From Isohypsibius dastychi (taxonomy: Eukaryota; Tardigrada; Eutardigrada; Parachela; Isohypsibiidae), in the NCBI GenBank assembly GCA_034696485.1, contig JAQIWT010000413.1, forward strand, positions 1-20,948: a DNA stretch of 20,948 nt, given 5' to 3'. Shown piece after piece: positions 18,712 through 20,948 of the stretch; positions within the stretch are counted from its first letter, which is position 1; each line of letters starts with the position of its first letter. A program made the translations under genes and the position numbers. Below the pieces are notes generated by a model that searched no databases, was not told the origin of the DNA, and saw nothing but the letters and a program-made list of their open reading frames with translations.

Positions 18712-18897
18712 ATGATGCCACGCAGCTTATTCTCCATTTTTCTGTTTACAATGGTCAGTGCAGATGCTTTTGTGACAACCGGCAATCGAAAAGGGAGACT
18801 ACTCAGAAAACAGGACACTCAGAAATCAGAAAGTTCTTCTGAAACTGACGTCGACTTGAATTATGTTGTTCTATGCTTTTCAATGCCGCTGATTTAG
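18712..18897 (+). CDS. Small predicted secreted protein, 61 aa, unknown
   Basis: It starts at ATG with a classical signal peptide: a basic residue at 4, a hydrophobic core SLFSIFLFTMV and a likely cleavage after Ala-Asp-Ala at residue 19. The mature part is short, basic then acidic (GNRKGRLLRKQD, followed by SSSETDVD). It contains Arg-Leu-Leu-Arg at 29-32. This resembles the N-terminal layout of oomycete RxLR secreted proteins, but the motif is short, no EER follows, and the protein ends after 61 residues. It may be the first exon of a longer gene. The host taxon is unknown, so function is not assigned. Confidence 0.35.
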   Translation: MMPRSLFSIFLFTMVSADAFVTTGNRKGRLLRKQDTQKSESSSETDVDLNYVVLCFSMPLI

Positions 18898-19633
18898 CAC
18901 ATTCATCACAACGTTTTGGCTGAATCGAAAACATTTTTTAGCCACATTCTGCCACTTTTTGTTGAGGCATCTAGCTTCGAATTAAACAAAACTCCAGGTA
19001 CATAGCAAATTTACGAAGAATGAGAGTACTCAAGTGATTACCAAATTTATGGGTACAATTTTAATATTTACAATATGTTTTTTTATTGAAGCAGACTTCT
19101 GTGGTATTCAACGTAAAAAACTTCACAACGTGAACTTGATTTTACAGGAGTGAACTTGTATTTTGGTACTTTGGCTGTAGTCGAAAAGTGCTTCGGCTGT
19201 AGCCAAAAACCGGTCCGGCTGCAGCCGAAAGTTCTTTCGGCCGGCTGATGGCACCAATAGCCGCCATGAGCGCGGTTTGATTTAAATAATTTTAGGAGAC
19301 TGGTAGACCTGACTGAGGTCAGGAGTCATAAGCAATCTTTCCAATATTTTTTGATTCTTTCGGGGATTCTGTGTTTCATATATCGTTGCACTCGAGCGGT
19401 ATTTTCGATGATTGACAAGACTTTTTCGGAACGAACCAACGGTATAACCTAGGCTGTTACCAGTTTCGCATTCGCTGCTATTTATCTGCGAAGTCTGATT
19501 TTTCTTGTTCTAATCCAGAGAAATTTGGTGATTCTTCTAACGCTGACGCTGACCAGAATGATAAACGACTTGAGCTATGATCATCCTGTGAAGATATGGA
19601 CAACGTAATATCAGCGAGAACTGCTGCGGTGAG
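18898..19633. other. Non-coding with local repeats
   Basis: No ORF was recognised. Positions 19130-19165 hold two 'gtgaacttg(a/t)' motifs like those of the left array. Positions 19171-19250 hold a 22-bp repeat, listed separately. The rest shows nothing I can name. Confidence 0.5.
19171..19250 (+). repeat. 22-bp tandem repeat with palindromic core
   Basis: Three to four diverged units of about 22 bp follow the theme 'tcggctgtagccgaaaa' (starting near 19171, 19192, 19214 and 19236). The third contains the perfect 12-bp palindrome cggctgcagccg. It could be a protein-binding array or a simple satellite seed. Confidence 0.6.
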
Positions 19634-20265
19634 ATTCAAAATTGATGACGCTAGGTGGAAAAAGAATCACGAGATGTCACTCAATGTGATTTTGAAGAGT
19701 GGGTCGAAAAGGTCACCACTTTGAATCGCCGTTACATGGACCAGTTTGAAATTTGCCGGTATATTTGTAAGCACTTCGGCAACATTCTCCTGATTCTCCA
19801 TGAACTCAACATGTTCTACATCCTCGGTACAATGATCGTAATAGTTACAAGCTCAAAGGGTAAACGGACACTTGGATTAAAATCCGAAAATTGCGAGGTG
19901 CTCCATGTTCTTATCATTTACGACACAGATTTTAATCCCTTCATCGCTCACGAAGGAGTATGATTTGTGTTTAAAAGCAAAATTAGCTAAATTCAGCGGC
20001 AAAATTTAACAATTTCGAATTAGGGCAAGAGTTTGTTTGGAGCACTGTGCAAGCTTGAAGGGATTCTGGACATCGCGGAGCGATCGTCTCCGCAACCACT
20101 TTCATAAGAGGTAACTCTGGACACATCAGGTCAACTTGACCAAAAACAGATTTTCACAAGAATGCTTGCTAAATGAGTAGCCTAAAGAGTTTCTTCAGCT
20201 GTATCGGGATCAACCCATATTTCATAATCCAGCTGGATTTAAAACGGTACTCTGTCGTCACGGTA
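19634..20265 (+). repeat. Dispersed repeat, right (longer) copy
   Basis: It is the partner of 735-1185 in direct orientation, retaining the segment deleted on the left. An open frame (19655-19963, opening at GTG, first ATG in MDQFEIC) spans the extra part and reads somewhat like protein (CDFEEWVEKVTTLNRRYMDQ). It has no recognised domain, so it may be a decayed exon carried by the repeat. Confidence 0.82.
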
Positions 20266-20302
20266 AGTAATTATTGCGAACTTGCAAACTTCTGAAATAA
20301 AA

Positions 20303-20725
20303 ATGCCTGTGCAACAAGCGATCTAGCGATCTGCTCGACTTGAAAAAGAAATGCCTGTGCAACAAGTGATCTAGCGATCTGCTCCACCTGAAAAAGAGAT
20401 GCCTGTGCAACAAGCGATCTAGCGATCTGCTCAATTTGAAAAAGGAATGGATGTGCAACGAGCGATCTAGCGATCTAGCGATCTGCCCGACTTGAAAAAG
20501 AAATGTCTGTGCAACAAGCGATCTAGCGATCTGCTCGACCTGAAAAAGAGATGCCTGTGCAACAAGCGATCTAGCGATCTGCTCAATTTGAAAAAGGAAT
20601 GTGCAACGAGCGATCTAGCGATCTAGCGATCTGCTTGACTTGAAAAAGAAATGCCTGTGTAACAAGCGATCTAGCAATCTGCTCGACTTGAAAAAGAAAT
20701 GCGATCCAGCAATCCAGCAATCTGC
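20303..20725 (+). repeat. 48-bp tandem array with higher-order structure
   Basis: There are eight clear units plus a degenerate ninth on the theme 'atgcctgtgcaacaagcgat', 'ctagcgatctgctcgac' and 'ttgaaaaaga'. Unit landmarks (gcaacaag) are at 20311, 20359, 20407, 20455, 20511, 20559, 20603 and 20659, so spacings are 48, 48, 48, 56, 48, 44 and 56. The 56-bp steps carry an extra 'gcgatcta' octamer. Units 2-4 and 5-7 match each other by type (spacing 152 and 148 bp), showing a trimeric higher-order repeat. The minus strand reads as a 16-residue peptide repeat only because 48 is a multiple of three. Confidence 0.92.
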
Positions 20726-20948
20726 CCGATTTATTAAGGAATACAGCTTACAGCTAGCGATATTGCGATCTTCACGGTGCAATGCCTCTTCACCAATGCA
20801 AACACGGTCGTGCTTGAAGTAAAGACTCCGCAAATTTCGTTAGACATAAAGAACCAATAGACCGCTCTGACATACGGTTTGTTGTGGTTTGATTGATTGT
20901 TGTTGTTTGATTTGCGCTGCGTTCCCCGTGTTGATTCATCGTTGAATA
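20726..20948. other. Right edge, no gene seen
   Basis: This is unique-looking sequence with a short 'ttgttgtggtttgattgattgttgttgtttg' T/G-rich run near 20879-20909. The overlapping ORFs on both strands (20615-20833 minus, 20640-20822 plus) are shadows of the array and its edge. Confidence 0.5.

Noticed and set aside
735-20265. LTR retrotransposon with flanking LTRs
   Set aside because: No reverse transcriptase, integrase, protease or gag was seen between the repeats, and no primer-binding site or polypurine tract fits.
20303-20725. CRISPR array
   Set aside because: There are no unique spacers; adjacent units are repeats throughout, and the window is eukaryotic.
20258-20833. Minus-strand proteins with a 16-residue repeat
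   Set aside because: They only reflect the 48-bp tandem DNA array, whose 56- and 44-bp steps break the frame.

Overview
The window looks like repeat-rich nuclear DNA of a eukaryote. The genes are broken by short GT-AG introns (53, 53, 55, 57, 61, 80, 157 and 169 nt, plus longer ones) whose phases match across every junction I propose. Spacing is loose, there are no operons or ribosome binding sites, and decayed repeats are everywhere. I cannot name the taxon. A small-intron invertebrate (nematode-like) or an oomycete or fungus-like lineage would all fit.

The core, about 4.6-17.25 kb, carries genes all on the minus strand. Read from right to left they are: (1) a MULE-type DDE transposase with a FAR1-like zinc domain and a SWIM finger (17244-14924, one 53-nt intron); (2) a compact PrimPol primase-polymerase with all catalytic residues and the UL52-type zinc knuckle (13999-12938); (3) a 154-aa basic, coiled-coil protein of unknown function (11882-11218, one intron); (4) a possible 55-aa ORF (10345-10178); (5) an RPA70-like OB-fold single-stranded-DNA-binding protein (9879-8499, at least five coding exons); (6) a DUF3987-family P-loop helicase/primase-associated ATPase (8348-4611, six exons, 714 aa). 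Transposase, primase-polymerase, ssDNA-binding protein and helicase in one orientation look like a mobile element that carries its own replication module. This is the main candidate for an undescribed system.

The core is bracketed by a degenerate repeat family built on a 'gtgaaccggtgaacttgatct' theme. It forms a tandem array on the left (3786-4335) and a few inverted copies on the right (17862-17952), as expected of subterminal transposon repeats. Clean terminal inverted repeats and target-site duplications were not found by eye. Inside the core are two direct-repeat pairs (10812-11000/14258-14444 and 10998-11193/11361-11576), a third dispersed pair (6510-6760/12490-12730) and a large imperfect palindrome (11952-12067).

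The left flank (1-3.6 kb) has a strong 23-bp hairpin at the very start, a deleted copy of a repeat whose longer copy lies at 19.6-20.3 kb, and a frameshifted protein-kinase relic (3300-2430). The right flank (17.3-20.95 kb) is mostly non-coding. It holds one small predicted secreted protein ORF (18712-18897), a 22-bp repeat around 19.2 kb, the longer copy of the flank repeat, and a 48-bp tandem array with higher-order structure (20303-20725). No rRNA, tRNA or CRISPR array was seen.
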